Assembly: GCF_001650875.1 (NCBI RefSeq)
Contig: NZ_LXYI01000001.1
Coordinates: forward strand, 62,001-126,000
DNA length: 64,000 nt
DNA from: Sulfitobacter sp. EhC04
GTDB taxonomy: Bacteria; Pseudomonadota; Alphaproteobacteria; Rhodobacterales; Rhodobacteraceae
Reading direction: 5' to 3'
Shown here: in pieces, positions 40,154 through 51,161 of the stretch
Layout: each line of letters opens with the position of its first letter
Position numbering within the stretch: the first letter of the stretch is position 1
Notes under the pieces: generated by a model
Database searches by the model: none
The model's input: only the letters and a program-made list of their open reading frames with translations
Told to the model about the DNA's origin: nothing
Translations under genes and position numbers: made by a program

Positions 40154-41188
40154 CTAAAAATGGCTGAGGAAGGCATCAATCTGATCACGGGGCAGGGACC
40201 AGTCGCAGACCAGACGCGCGCCGACCATCTCGTCACCGGCACCCTCAAGGTTGCCACCCCAGAGGTAATAGCGCGCGCCTGCGTCATGCAGCTTGCGATG
40301 CACTGCCCGTGGCCAGCTGGCAAAGATCATGTTGGCCTGTGGTTCGTGCAGAAAGGTCGCACCCGCCTTACGCAGGCCATCGGCCAGATAGGCCGCGTTG
40401 TCATTGGCCTGTCGGGCGGTTTGCAGCCACAGGTCATCCGCGAGGTAGCCCGCCATCTGTGAGGACAGATAGCGATGCTTGGAAAACAGATGCGCCCCCC
40501 GTTTGCGGCGCAGTTCAAATTCCCATGCTTTTTCCGGGTCAAAGAGGACCACCGCTTCCACCCCCATGCAGCCGTTTTTGGTGCCGCCGAAGCTGACCAC
40601 ATCGACACCGGACTTCCAGGTCATTTCCGCCGGGGAACAATTGAGCGAAACCAACGCATTGGCGAAACGCGCGCCATCCAGATGCACCGGCAGATCATGC
40701 GCCTTGGCCACCGCCGTCAGCGCCTGCAACTCGGCAAGGCTATAGACCGACCCACGTTCAGTGACCTGCGTGATGGAGACCGGCCCCGGCTGGGCACCAT
40801 GAACATTGCCGGGTGTTTGACCGGAGATCGCAGCCTTCAGGTCATCAGGTGCCATCTTGCTGTCTGTATCCACCAAGGTCAGCTTGGCCGACCCGGTATA
40901 GAACTCGGGCGCGTTACATTCGTCCTGATGGATGTGCGACACGCTGGAGCAGAAGATCGTTTGCCAGGGTTGCGCATAACATGCCAGCGCCAGCACATTG
41001 GCTGCCGTGCCGGTGGCCACCAGATAGACCGCTGCCTCCGGCGCTTCGAAGATGTCGCGCAGCCGGTCGCGGACCTCGTCCATGATGGTGTCCTTGCCAT
41101 AGGGCATCTGGAAACCGGCGTTGTCCGCCACGATCCGCTCCATGATCTTTGGGTGCACGGGACCTGCATTGTCAGAGCTGAAAAACAC
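40154..41188 (-). CDS. ltaE: Low-specificity threonine aldolase-type PLP enzyme
   Basis: 344 residues, fold-type I PLP enzyme of the threonine aldolase family (splits L-threonine to glycine and acetaldehyde). The PLP lysine is in VSFGGTKNG, with HLDGARFANA as the substrate/PLP segment and SSDNAGPVHP near the start. Follows ycgN by 4 bp; the three-gene order is ribF-ycgN-ltaE. Confidence 0.9.
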   Translation of the reverse strand: MFFSSDNAGPVHPKIMERIVADNAGFQMPYGKDTIMDEVRDRLRDIFEAPEAAVYLVATGTAANVLALACYAQPWQTIFCSSVSHIHQDECNAPEFYTGSAKLTLVDTDSKMAPDDLKAAISGQTPGNVHGAQPGPVSITQVTERGSVYSLAELQALTAVAKAHDLPVHLDGARFANALVSLNCSPAEMTWKSGVDVVSFGGTKNGCMGVEAVVLFDPEKAWEFELRRKRGAHLFSKHRYLSSQMAGYLADDLWLQTARQANDNAAYLADGLRKAGATFLHEPQANMIFASWPRAVHRKLHDAGARYYLWGGNLEGAGDEMVGARLVCDWSLPRDQIDAFLSHF

Positions 41189-41192
41189 GGCG

Positions 41193-41657
41193 CTACTCCT
41201 CTATGATGTAGTCTTCCCATTCTTCGAAGGGGACATCAAATTCCGAAACGGTGCGGCCCTGAACCGACACGCCCGCATCATGCACGGATTGTGCGGTGCC
41301 GGTGATCAGCGGGTGCCAGTCGGGCAGGGGTTCGCCCTGCCACAGCAGCCGGTAGGCGCAGGTCTGCGGCATCCAGTAGGCGTGGGTGTCCAGGTTGTCG
41401 GGGCGCAACACGATGCAATCGGGGACAAATTCGTGCCTGTTCTCGTAATGCGCGCAGCGGCAGGTGCCGTCATCCAGCAGGCGGCAGGCAACACGGGTCA
41501 GGGCGACTTCCTCTGTGTCCTCGTCCTCCAGCTTGTTCAGGCAGCATTTGCCGCAGCCGTCACACAGGGCCTCCCATTCGCGGGGGGTCATTTTTGTCAG
41601 TGGCGTCTTTTCCCAGAACCGGGGGCGCAGGCCGTTGCGGGGGATGGGATCGCTCAT
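41193..41657 (-). CDS. YcgN-family cysteine cluster protein (UPF0260)
   Basis: 154 residues. The N-terminal cysteines in CDGCGKCCLNK and further Cys in ACRLLDDGTCRCAHYENR and PDCIVLRPDN are the YcgN/YkgJ pattern thought to bind a metal or Fe-S cluster. Function unknown. Start overlaps the ribF stop by 4 bp. Confidence 0.9.
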   Translation of the reverse strand: MSDPIPRNGLRPRFWEKTPLTKMTPREWEALCDGCGKCCLNKLEDEDTEEVALTRVACRLLDDGTCRCAHYENRHEFVPDCIVLRPDNLDTHAYWMPQTCAYRLLWQGEPLPDWHPLITGTAQSVHDAGVSVQGRTVSEFDVPFEEWEDYIIEE

Positions 41658-42586
41658 AGTGCCGCCAGGATGCGCCGGGCCTCGGCGCTGTCAACATCCA
41701 TCTGGGTGATCAGAGAATCAAGGCTGTCGAACTTCTCTTCCCCGCGCAGGTGCTCGACCAGCGCAATCGACAGCGGCGTGTCATAGAGATCGCCTTTGAA
41801 ATCAAAGAGAAAGGTCTCAAGATTTGCCTTGTTCTGCCCGAACATGGGCCGGACACCAAGGCTTGCCACACCGTGATATGATCCGGCGTGGGAGCCTTCC
41901 AGCACATCGACCAGAACAGCATAGACCCCGAAGGCAGGCGGGTGCAGGCCGTCAATCGACATGTTCGCGGTCGGGTATCCCAATTCACGGCCACGCTGTT
42001 CGCCGCCGATCACCGGGCCCTCGATACGGTGCCAATGGCCCAGCATCGCGGCGGCCACACGCGGTTCGCCGTCGGTCAGCGCCTGCCGGATCGCGGTCGA
42101 AGACACGGTTTGGCTGTCGTTCTCCATAAGCGGGGCGATGGTCACGCCAAACCCCATTTCCCGCCCGAACCGTTCCAGGTCCTGCGCAGTGCCTGCACGT
42201 TTTTTCCCAAAGCAGAAATCAGCACCGACCACCACATGGTTCAGCCCCAGCCCGTCGCGCAGCACATCAGCGGCAAAGGCTTCGGGGCTGAGCGCGGCAA
42301 GGTTCTTGTTGAAGGTCAGTTCGTACAGCTTTTTGACGCCCAGCTTTTCCAGCCTGTGGGCGCGGGCAGCGCGGCCCATCAGGCGAAAGGGCGGAGCATC
42401 GGGGGCAAAGAACTCTCTCGGGTGCGGTTCAAATGTGACAATCCCCAAAGGCGCATTCGGGGAAGCCGCACGCGCCAGTTCGATCACGGAAAGATGGCCA
42501 AGATGCACGCCGTCAAAGTTCCCGATGGCGGCGGTTGCGCCCCTGTCGGCGGCTTCAACGAACTGATAATCGCGCAAAATCTGCAT
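41654..42586 (-). CDS. ribF: Bifunctional riboflavin kinase / FAD synthetase
   Basis: 310 residues. N-terminal nucleotidyltransferase motif GNFDGVHLGH and C-terminal riboflavin kinase region with GYPTANM; it makes FMN and FAD from riboflavin. First of the ribF-ycgN-ltaE set, with 117 bp separating it from maoC upstream. Confidence 0.95.
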   Translation of the reverse strand: MQILRDYQFVEAADRGATAAIGNFDGVHLGHLSVIELARAASPNAPLGIVTFEPHPREFFAPDAPPFRLMGRAARAHRLEKLGVKKLYELTFNKNLAALSPEAFAADVLRDGLGLNHVVVGADFCFGKKRAGTAQDLERFGREMGFGVTIAPLMENDSQTVSSTAIRQALTDGEPRVAAAMLGHWHRIEGPVIGGEQRGRELGYPTANMSIDGLHPPAFGVYAVLVDVLEGSHAGSYHGVASLGVRPMFGQNKANLETFLFDFKGDLYDTPLSIALVEHLRGEEKFDSLDSLITQMDVDSAEARRILAAL

Positions 42587-42703
42587 GGCTCTTGCCTAGC
42601 CGCCCCTTGGGGGGAGGGCAAGACACGCAGAATTCAATCTTTCAAAAAGCATGGCTTCCAAAAAGTCGGGATTTCAAAACCATCGGGCCGGGATGCCGGT
42701 GCC

Positions 42704-43147
42704 TCAGTCGAACTTGCGCGAGGGGGCCAGAACGGTTGCTTCGCCAACCAGCACCTTCTTGCCCTCGACCGAACAATGGCAATCCATCCGGACGATCCGT
42801 TTTGCGATGTCGATATCGGTCACCTTTACCTCGGCATAAACCTCGTCGCCGGGGCGCACGGGGCGCAGGAACTTCAGCGACTGGCCAAGATAGACGGTGC
42901 CATGCCCCGGCAATTGTTCCCCGATCACGGCTGAGATCAGCCCCGCCGTCAGCATCCCGTGGGCGATGCGGCCCTGAAAGATGGTATCCTGCGCGTAATC
43001 GTCATCCAGATGCACCGGGTTGCGGTCGGTCGATATGGTCGCAAACATCTCGATATCCGCGTCGGTCACTTCCTTGCGGATATAGCGGAACATGCCGATC
43101 TCAATGTCCTCGATGACAATTGTGCCGCGCGGAAAGTTGTCCAACAT
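42704..43147 (-). CDS. MaoC-like hydratase
   Basis: 147-residue hotdog protein. Catalytic Asp/His are in DRNPVHLDDDY and the IAHGMLTAGL segment. The family includes (R)-specific enoyl-CoA hydratases, which could supply (R)-3-hydroxyacyl-CoA to PHB synthesis, but that link is only suggested. Confidence 0.87.
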   Translation of the reverse strand: MLDNFPRGTIVIEDIEIGMFRYIRKEVTDADIEMFATISTDRNPVHLDDDYAQDTIFQGRIAHGMLTAGLISAVIGEQLPGHGTVYLGQSLKFLRPVRPGDEVYAEVKVTDIDIAKRIVRMDCHCSVEGKKVLVGEATVLAPSRKFD

Positions 43148-43233
43148 ACCGTACCCCTAAGTAATAAAATGCCGTCCTGGCCTGTCTTCTGGCAACTTAA
43201 TTACTTCGCAGGCGCAGAAACGCAAGCCTTTTT

Positions 43234-44106
43234 CTACCTCAGAAAGCCAATTGCAAAGGTGGGATCGTACACTTCCTTTGCCAGAAAGGCCTTTAGCGCC
43301 TCTGCATTCGGTTGCCTGTCGGTCTTGGTTTCGCCCGCCGCCAGCCCGCCGGTGATAAAGAGCGAATCAATATTCTCACCCTGTGCTCCCTTGATGTCGG
43401 TCAGGATACCGTCGCCGATGGCAAGAATCCGGTCATCGGGGACCTCGGTGCCAAGCGCCGTCAGACGGCGGCGTGCCAGGTCATAGATCGGCGGATGCGG
43501 CTTGCCGAAATAGAGGCTCTCGCCCCCCATTTCGGTGTAAAGCTGCGCCAGCGCCCCGGCGCACCATTCGCGTTCCTCGCCCCGATCCACGACGATGTCG
43601 GGATTGGCGCAGAGCAGCTTGAGGCCGCGGGCAATCGCCGCTTCAAATTCCGGGCGCATGACGTCGGGGTCGGCAAAAGGGTCCTTGGGGCCGGTACAGA
43701 CGATCCCTTCGGCCTCGTCCAGGGGCACCTGGGTGACCTCAATCGGATTTTTCTGGATGCTGAGCGGTTCAAAGAACTTCTCTTCTCCGGGCTGTCCAAT
43801 GAACCAGACCTTCTGACCTACGGTTCCGCGAAACATCGCGGCGCGCGCGGAATCGCCGGAGGTGGCGATGGAATCCCAGGCGTCCTGCGGCACGCCGAAA
43901 TGCACCATCTGCTTTTCAACCCCTGCACGGGGGCGGGGCGAGTTGGTCACCAGGATGACCTTGCCCCCCGAGGCACGGTAGGCCTGCAGCGCTGCCACAG
44001 CTTCGGGAAAGGCTGTCACACCGTTGTGCACGCAGCCCCAGAGATCGACAAACAGCGCATCATATTGCGCGGAAACCTGGGAAAGGCTGGTGATGATGCG
44101 GTTCAT
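43234..44106 (-). CDS. HAD-superfamily hydrolase, TIGR01459-like
   Basis: 290 residues. Start DLWGCVHNG is the motif I of this subfamily, in which the second Asp is replaced by Trp-Gly; KPHPPIYDLA and GDGILTDIKGA are the later motifs. Class IIA phosphatase of unknown substrate. 86 bp upstream of maoC. Confidence 0.87.
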   Translation of the reverse strand: MNRIITSLSQVSAQYDALFVDLWGCVHNGVTAFPEAVAALQAYRASGGKVILVTNSPRPRAGVEKQMVHFGVPQDAWDSIATSGDSARAAMFRGTVGQKVWFIGQPGEEKFFEPLSIQKNPIEVTQVPLDEAEGIVCTGPKDPFADPDVMRPEFEAAIARGLKLLCANPDIVVDRGEEREWCAGALAQLYTEMGGESLYFGKPHPPIYDLARRRLTALGTEVPDDRILAIGDGILTDIKGAQGENIDSLFITGGLAAGETKTDRQPNAEALKAFLAKEVYDPTFAIGFLR

Positions 44107-44201
44107 GGGATTCTCCTTGCTGATTGCCGCAGCAATAGGGGATTCCCGGTGAATGGGAAACAGGGCGATGCAGGGGCCAGGTTTGGCCCCTGCCGTTACA
44201 A

Positions 44202-45122
44202 TCAGACCTTGAGGTTCGGGATGATCTGCTTTTTGCGGCTCATGATGCCGGGCAGAACCACCGTATCGCCGGAGACGGAAGCCCCAAAGCTTTTCTCGGC
44301 GACGGTCTTGGACAATTCATTGGGGATCAGCATGGTCGCTTCTTCGTTCAGGATGTCCACAACGAACAGCAACACCTGATCGGCGCCATCCTCGGTTGCG
44401 ACACCCGGCATGGCGGCCATCAGCGCATCCTTGCGGTCCAGCACGCTTTTGGGCGAGGTGGTTTCGAGAACAGAGACGCGGAATTGCTTGCCGCCAACTT
44501 CGTATTCCTTGCTGTCCATCCGCAGCAATTCTGCTTCGGAAAAGGACGACACATCCGACTTGGCCGCGAACATCTTGGCGGCATAGTCGGCGATGTCGAT
44601 GCCCAGATCCTTGGCCAGCGCCTTGGCGATTGCCTCGTCTTCCGGGGTTGTGGTCGGGCTGCGGAATTCCAGCGTGTCGGACAGGATGCAGGTCAGCATC
44701 GCGCCTTTGATCTCGGTTGGCATTTTGGCCATGTCGTCGCCGATGGCCTTGTACATGATGGTTGCAGTGCAGGCCAAAGGCTGGATGTTGATGTGGATCG
44801 GCCCCTTGGTTTCAAGCCCGCCAACCAGCTTGTGGTGGTCGATGATTGCCTTGATGTCGGCGTTGTTGATGTTGTCGGGCAGTTCCGCGGGGTTGTTGGT
44901 GTCGACGATCACGACAGGCTGGTCGTCCTCGACGCCTGCGATGATCTGCGGTTTGTCCAGCTTCCAATGGTCCAGCATGAACAGCGCCTCGGTATTGGGT
45001 TCGCCCAGCAAGGCTGGGGCAGCGTCAACGCCGTGGACATGGTTCAGATACCACGCCCAGATGATGGGAGAGCCGGTGCTGTCGGTGTCGGGTGATTTGT
45101 GACCGAAAACGAGCGTTGTCAT
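44202..45122 (-). CDS. ppaC: Manganese-dependent inorganic pyrophosphatase
   Basis: 306 residues, DHH family. Metal-binding motifs GHKSPDTD, VDTNN and IDHHK, and the C-terminal substrate-binding SRKKQI. Removes PPi produced by biosynthesis. Family II PPase. Confidence 0.96.
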   Translation of the reverse strand: MTTLVFGHKSPDTDSTGSPIIWAWYLNHVHGVDAAPALLGEPNTEALFMLDHWKLDKPQIIAGVEDDQPVVIVDTNNPAELPDNINNADIKAIIDHHKLVGGLETKGPIHINIQPLACTATIMYKAIGDDMAKMPTEIKGAMLTCILSDTLEFRSPTTTPEDEAIAKALAKDLGIDIADYAAKMFAAKSDVSSFSEAELLRMDSKEYEVGGKQFRVSVLETTSPKSVLDRKDALMAAMPGVATEDGADQVLLFVVDILNEEATMLIPNELSKTVAEKSFGASVSGDTVVLPGIMSRKKQIIPNLKV

Positions 45123-45211
45123 GCAATTTTTCCTGCGATTGAAACGGTGGGTTCGCGCGCCTTATAGGGGGCCTGCATGGCCTTGTCACCCCGTCATGCT
45201 GCGACGCAGCA

Positions 45212-45565
45212 TCACAGCCCCATTTCGCTGCGCCGCTTCTTGCTGAGCCCTGCCACGACCATGTCGAATGAAGCTGCAATGTGATCGCGCAGGCTGTCAT
45301 CTGACAGGCCCGGCCGGTCGTAATGCTGAATCCATTTCAGCCCGCGCGAGGCCATGTAGGGGGCAGGGCGCAGCCCCGGACTGTCGGACAACACTTCGAA
45401 GGCAAGCTCGGAGGTCTTGAAGGTCACGGTATCCCCGCTGTCGCCCATGCCGATGATGGCGAACACCTTGCCACCCACCTTGTAGACATCCGCATTGCCC
45501 CATTGCACGACATGGGTCGCATGGGGCATCGCGGCGCAAAATCGATTCAGCTCATCACGGGTCAT
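45212..45565 (-). CDS. MmcQ/YjbR-family protein
   Basis: 117 residues with the core PHATHVVQWGNADVYKVGGKVFA and GLKWIQHYD of the YjbR/DUF419 family, a CyaY-like fold of uncertain role (nucleic acid binding suggested). Start ATG 45565; an in-frame Met at 45619 would overlap the divergent gene. Confidence 0.85.
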   Translation of the reverse strand: MTRDELNRFCAAMPHATHVVQWGNADVYKVGGKVFAIIGMGDSGDTVTFKTSELAFEVLSDSPGLRPAPYMASRGLKWIQHYDRPGLSDDSLRDHIAASFDMVVAGLSKKRRSEMGL

Positions 45566-45617
45566 CGCACGATCATAGCGGCTTGGAAGGGCGCGCGAAA
45601 TAGGCCAGTCTGTCGCC

Positions 45618-46295
45618 ATGACGCAAGCCCGAGAAACCGATCTCTATCCCCCGATCAAGGCCTACCTGGAGGATCAGGGCTATGTGGTGAAGGCCGAAGT
45701 CGGCGCGGCAGATGTCATGGCCTTGCGCGGTGCGGAACCGCCCCTGATCATCGAACTGAAGCTGGGGTTTTCACTGGCGCTGTTTCATCAGTGTCTTGAG
45801 CGGCTCAAGGTCAGCGATGACATCTATCTTGCCGTGGCCCGCCAGCCGGGCAAACGCTTTGCCAAGGCGCTCAAGGCAAACACCACGCTGGCGCGGCGGC
45901 TGGGCCTGGGGCTGATCACCGTGCGGCTGTCCGACGGGCTGGTCGAGGTACATTGCGACCCCGGCCCCTATGCGCCGCGCAAGTCGGCCAAGCGGCAGGC
46001 GATGCTGCTGCGCGAATTTGCGCGACGGCAGGGCGATCCCAACGATGGCGGGCAGACACGGGCCGGATTGGTCACGGCATACCGGCAGGACACCCTGAAG
46101 CTGGCGGTCTACCTGTTCGAAGCGGGGGCCAGCCGCGGCGCAGATGTCGCTCGTGAAACCGGTGTCACACGCGCGACAACGATGATGCGGGACAATCACT
46201 ATGGCTGGTTCGAGAAGGTCGAGAAGGGGGTCTATGGCCTGACCCCGGCAGGGGCCGAGGCAGTTGGCGTCAGCGGAAGGGTGCTGGGGGCCTGA
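45618..46295 (+). CDS. DUF2161 protein with PD-(D/E)xK-like motif and winged-helix tail
   Basis: 225 residues. An N-terminal core AADVMAL then IIELKLG gives the Asp and Glu-x-Lys of a PD-(D/E)xK nuclease-like site, and the last 70 residues look like a winged-helix DNA-binding domain (VARETGVTRATTMMRDNHYGW). Nuclease activity is inferred. Divergent from the MmcQ gene by 52 bp. Confidence 0.75.
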   Translation: MTQARETDLYPPIKAYLEDQGYVVKAEVGAADVMALRGAEPPLIIELKLGFSLALFHQCLERLKVSDDIYLAVARQPGKRFAKALKANTTLARRLGLGLITVRLSDGLVEVHCDPGPYAPRKSAKRQAMLLREFARRQGDPNDGGQTRAGLVTAYRQDTLKLAVYLFEAGASRGADVARETGVTRATTMMRDNHYGWFEKVEKGVYGLTPAGAEAVGVSGRVLGA

Positions 46296-46387
46296 CGGTG
46301 CCGGAGTTTTCAAAAACTCCGGGCCGATCTTTTTGAAAGAACGGGTCCCCGCGCACCCGCCATTCCCAGGTTCGGGGCGGGCTGACC

Positions 46388-47377
46388 CTAGAACGCCTCG
46401 CGTTCCAGCCTGTAGCCGCGCTGCGTCAGCAGATTCAGCAGGCCGAATTCGCCGGACAGATGAAAGGCCCCGGCGGCAACGACGATGCGGGGCTCCTCGG
46501 CTGCCTCGATCACCTCCATCCAGGCGAGGTTCCTGTGCCGTACCAGTATGTCGATAGATTCGTTGTACCGGCGGTCGAATTCCTCGGGCGGGATCGGCGC
46601 GACCGCACGCGACAGGACGCGGGAGGTTTCCAGCGCCGCAAACAATTGCTCTTCGAAATACTGGTTGATCAGCGTGGCGGTCACGTTTTCAACCAAATCG
46701 ACAGGCAGCATCGACAAGGCCAGTGCATCGAGTTGTTCCTCGATGCTGCCCTGCGAGATGAGGTCCAGAATTGTCTGCCAGGATTCGAGTGCTTCGATGG
46801 GCACGGCGGCAGCTTCGGCTACGCCCATCAGTTGGTGGTCCAGCCCTTTCGCCCCCTTGGCCATCTCCAGCATGGCGCAGGGCGGCAAAGCGAGTGTGAA
46901 AGTCAGGAACCATGGCTGCATCTTGGCGGCCATGAAGGGCGGAATGCCACGGGCGCGCACCGCATCGGCCAGTTGTTCCCAGGTGTCGGGCGGCAAACGT
47001 TCGATCAGCGAGGGCCCCTGGATCGCCACCAGTTCGGGGCTGTCGGCCAGGGCCCTCTTCATCGCGGCCTGGTCTTCGAGCGTGGCCTCCACCAGAAGGA
47101 GGTCTGCGGCCTCTATCACCGGGGCAAGGCGTGGGACCAGCGCGCCCATCCGCCGGTCGGGCAGGTGCATTGTGCCGATGAGGGCGATCTGCCGGTCGCC
47201 CCGGCGGGCGATCCAGTGATTCCCTTCGGCAAAGGCCACATCGGCGGTGTTGCGGGCGATTTCGGCGCGCTGGGCCTCCGTCATCTGCCCACGCAGGTCG
47301 GTGCCGGTGCAGGCGGCCCAGGTGCTGGCTGCGGTGAGCGTGAAGACGAGGGCGAGTGAAAGGCGGACAAGCAACAT
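46388..47377 (-). CDS. TraB/GumN family protein (exported)
   Basis: 329 residues. Signal peptide (LLVRLSLALVFTLTAASTWA) then a TraB/GumN domain with IALIGTMHL near the start, ADLLLVEAT and the C-terminal IVVAAGAFHLSG motif. Family may be a metalloprotease or have a scaffolding role; function unclear. Start ATG 47377 fits the signal peptide; an upstream Met at 47452 does not. Confidence 0.87.
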   Translation of the reverse strand: MLLVRLSLALVFTLTAASTWAACTGTDLRGQMTEAQRAEIARNTADVAFAEGNHWIARRGDRQIALIGTMHLPDRRMGALVPRLAPVIEAADLLLVEATLEDQAAMKRALADSPELVAIQGPSLIERLPPDTWEQLADAVRARGIPPFMAAKMQPWFLTFTLALPPCAMLEMAKGAKGLDHQLMGVAEAAAVPIEALESWQTILDLISQGSIEEQLDALALSMLPVDLVENVTATLINQYFEEQLFAALETSRVLSRAVAPIPPEEFDRRYNESIDILVRHRNLAWMEVIEAAEEPRIVVAAGAFHLSGEFGLLNLLTQRGYRLEREAF

Positions 47378-47499
47378 GGGAACCCTCGTGGCACTGGGAC
47401 TGAATTGGGACTGGGGGCTTGTATAGCGTGCGGCACGCGCCAACTGCAACAATGACCCGATCTCCTGCGGCGGCCGCGAATTATTTGCGGAATACCCCG

Positions 47500-47528
47500 T
47501 TGACAGGCAAGCACCTTCTCCCTAGCTA
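47500..47528 (+). promoter_or_regulatory. Promoter of groESL
   Basis: TTGACA (47500-47505) and a 17-bp spacer before a weak -10 (TAGCTA, 47523-47528). It lies immediately upstream of the CIRCE operator, as expected for HrcA-controlled groE genes. Confidence 0.6.
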
Positions 47529-47535
47529 TGCGCCG

Positions 47536-47562
47536 TTAGCACTCGACGATGTTGAGTGCTAA
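47536..47562. promoter_or_regulatory. CIRCE operator (HrcA site)
   Basis: TTAGCACTC-N9-GAGTGCTAA, a perfect match to the CIRCE inverted repeat, centred at 47549. HrcA binding here represses groESL until heat shock; the hrcA gene is not in the window. Confidence 0.97.
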
Positions 47563-47616
47563 CGGCCCGGATAAACGGGCATTGGGAGAAACTTTGAGCG
47601 TTAAGGAGCTACAAAG

Positions 47617-47904
47617 ATGGCATTGAAACCGCTTCACGACCGCGTGCTGGTAAAGCGCACTGAAAGCGAAGAGAAAACTGCTGGCGGGCTGATCATCCCC
47701 GATAGCGCAAAAGAGAAACCTTCCGAAGGCGAAGTTGTTGCCGTGGGCGAAGGCGCCCGCAAGGACAGCGGCGAACTGATCGCACCGGCCGTCAAGGCAG
47801 GCGACAAGATCCTGTTCGGCAAATGGTCCGGCACCGAAGTGACCGTCGACGGTCAGGAAATGCTGATGATGAAGGAAAGCGACATCATGGGGATCATCGA
47901 GTAA
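47617..47904 (+). CDS. groES: Co-chaperonin GroES
   Basis: 95 residues, full length. [11 protein letters not shown] at the start, the mobile loop [14 protein letters not shown] and the C-terminal [11 protein letters not shown]. Ribosome site AAGGAG. Sits under the CIRCE operator and 70 bp before groEL. Confidence 0.98.
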   Translation: MALKPLHDRVLVKRTESEEKTAGGLIIPDSAKEKPSEGEVVAVGEGARKDSGELIAPAVKAGDKILFGKWSGTEVTVDGQEMLMMKESDIMGIIE

Positions 47905-47941
47905 GCCACCCGGCCACTCTGAACCCTATTCGCTGAACTGA

Positions 47942-49624
<1,683 letters not shown>

Positions 49625-49650
49625 GCTGCTCTGACCTGTCAGAGACAACG

Positions 49651-49679
49651 GGGGCGTGCCGCAGGGCGCGCCCCTTTTT
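49651..49679 (+). terminator. Terminator of groESL
   Basis: GGGGCGTGC (49651-49659) pairs with GCGCGCCCC (49666-49674), one G-T pair, then TTTTT. 26 bp after the groEL stop. Confidence 0.9.
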
Positions 49680-49821
49680 CATGTCCGGTCCTGAGCCTTT
49701 TTTATCTGCATTGTGCCAGAGTGTTTTCACCATCGACCTATGAGAAAGTCGATGGTCAGGCAGTGTTTGGGGCGTGTGGATGGACTTGGCGAATGTGCAA
49801 TCGGGCGCTACTGCTTTTGTC

Positions 49822-50670
49822 ATGCGCCTTGCCCTTCTCACCTCCCTCACCATGATCGCCTTTGCGGCCAACTCCGTCCTGACCCGATTGGCCATCGAGG
49901 GACAGCATATTGACCCTTCGGGCTTTGCCATTGTCCGGGTCGCCGCCGGTGCGTTGGTGTTGGGGATGGTGATCACCTTGCGGGGCGGGGGCTTGCCGCT
50001 GCTGCGCCGCAACCGGCTGCCCGGCGCATTCAGTCTTGCGGCCTATATGATCGGGTTTTCGCTGGCCTACCTGACGCTGGACGCGGGGCTTGGGGCGTTG
50101 ATCCTGTTCGGTGTGGTGCAGATCACCATGTTCGCCCATGGCGCGTTAAGCGGTGCGGCCCCCAACATGCGGCAGATCACAGGCGCTGCAATTGCCTTTG
50201 CCGGCTTGCTGCTGGCGCTTTGGCCGGGGGCGGGGGGCAATAGCGATGCGGTCGGGGCGGCATTGATGGTTTTCGCCGGGCTGGGCTGGGCTGCCTATAC
50301 AATCATCGGTCGCAGCACCGCCGACCCCCTTGCGGCGACAGCTGCCAATTTCCTGCTCTGTCTGCCAATCCTGCTGGTGCTGCTTGTCTCTGCCGGGTTG
50401 TACTTCAGTCCCATGGGCCTCGCCCTTGGCATCCTGTGCGGTGGGCTGACATCGGGACTGGGCTATGCGCTGTGGTACAGCGTGCTGCCAAGGCTCACAT
50501 CTGCCACCGCCGCAGTGGTGCAGCTGAGCGTCCCGGTCATAGCCATCGGCGCAGGTGCGGTGTTTCTGGACGAGGCTGTGGGCCTCATGCTGGTGATTTC
50601 CACAGTTCTGGTGTTGGGTGGGATCGGCTGGGCGATCAGCGCAGGATCGGTTCCAGCGGATCGTAGGTGA
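49822..50670 (+). CDS. EamA/DMT-superfamily transporter
   Basis: About ten transmembrane helices, two EamA halves; a likely small-metabolite exporter of unknown substrate. ATG 49822 (MRLALLTSLTMIAFAANSVLTR) gives the typical start with the first helix; earlier in-frame starts at 49774 (GTG) and 49780 (ATG) would add a polar leader. Its 3' end overlaps the opposing Nudix gene by 35 bp. The upstream gap has an inverted repeat at 49730-49755. Confidence 0.83.
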   Translation: MRLALLTSLTMIAFAANSVLTRLAIEGQHIDPSGFAIVRVAAGALVLGMVITLRGGGLPLLRRNRLPGAFSLAAYMIGFSLAYLTLDAGLGALILFGVVQITMFAHGALSGAAPNMRQITGAAIAFAGLLLALWPGAGGNSDAVGAALMVFAGLGWAAYTIIGRSTADPLAATAANFLLCLPILLVLLVSAGLYFSPMGLALGILCGGLTSGLGYALWYSVLPRLTSATAAVVQLSVPVIAIGAGAVFLDEAVGLMLVISTVLVLGGIGWAISAGSVPADRR

Positions 50671-51091
50671 TCGCCCCCGGTGCGCCAAAGGCGACCGCGC
50701 CCAGGCTGTCGGGCTTGTGCGGGATGTTGGCCAGTTCGGCCCGGCTGACCCATTGCCACCTGTTCACCACCCGCTCCACATCCTGCCAATCTGGGTCGAT
50801 GTCGGCTGCGCCTGTCAGGATGCAGCGAAAGTAGATGTCGACCTGGTGGAAACTGCCGTCAGGGTCGTGGAATTCGTTGACCAGACAGGGCGCGCCGACG
50901 GCGATGGCCAGGCCGGTCTCCTCCTGGACCTCTCGCGCAAGGTTGTCCGGCAGCGAACTGCCCCGATGAACGCCACCGCCCGGCGCGCACATCAGGGGGC
51001 TTTCGCCGTCAGGATAGGCGTTGACCAGTAACAACCGGTCCTGATGAATCAGAATGGCGCGGGTCGCAAGACGGGGAGAGGCGGAAGGCAT
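50636..51091 (-). CDS. Nudix hydrolase
   Basis: 151 residues. Nudix box around [19 protein letters not shown], then EETGL: the REUxEE half is intact, but the first box Glu is Ser here. The substrate cannot be predicted. Start ATG 51091 preferred over the earlier in-frame Met at 51142, which would be inside the promoter region of the divergent lipase gene. Converges on the DMT gene with a 35-bp overlap. Confidence 0.83.
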   Translation of the reverse strand: MPSASPRLATRAILIHQDRLLLVNAYPDGESPLMCAPGGGVHRGSSLPDNLAREVQEETGLAIAVGAPCLVNEFHDPDGSFHQVDIYFRCILTGAADIDPDWQDVERVVNRWQWVSRAELANIPHKPDSLGAVAFGAPGAITYDPLEPILR

Positions 51092-51161
51092 ATGGCGATC
51101 TTTTCGCAACGTCAGTGCCGCCAGCATTTCACATTGGCGCAAATCAGTCTATCTCAGGCCC

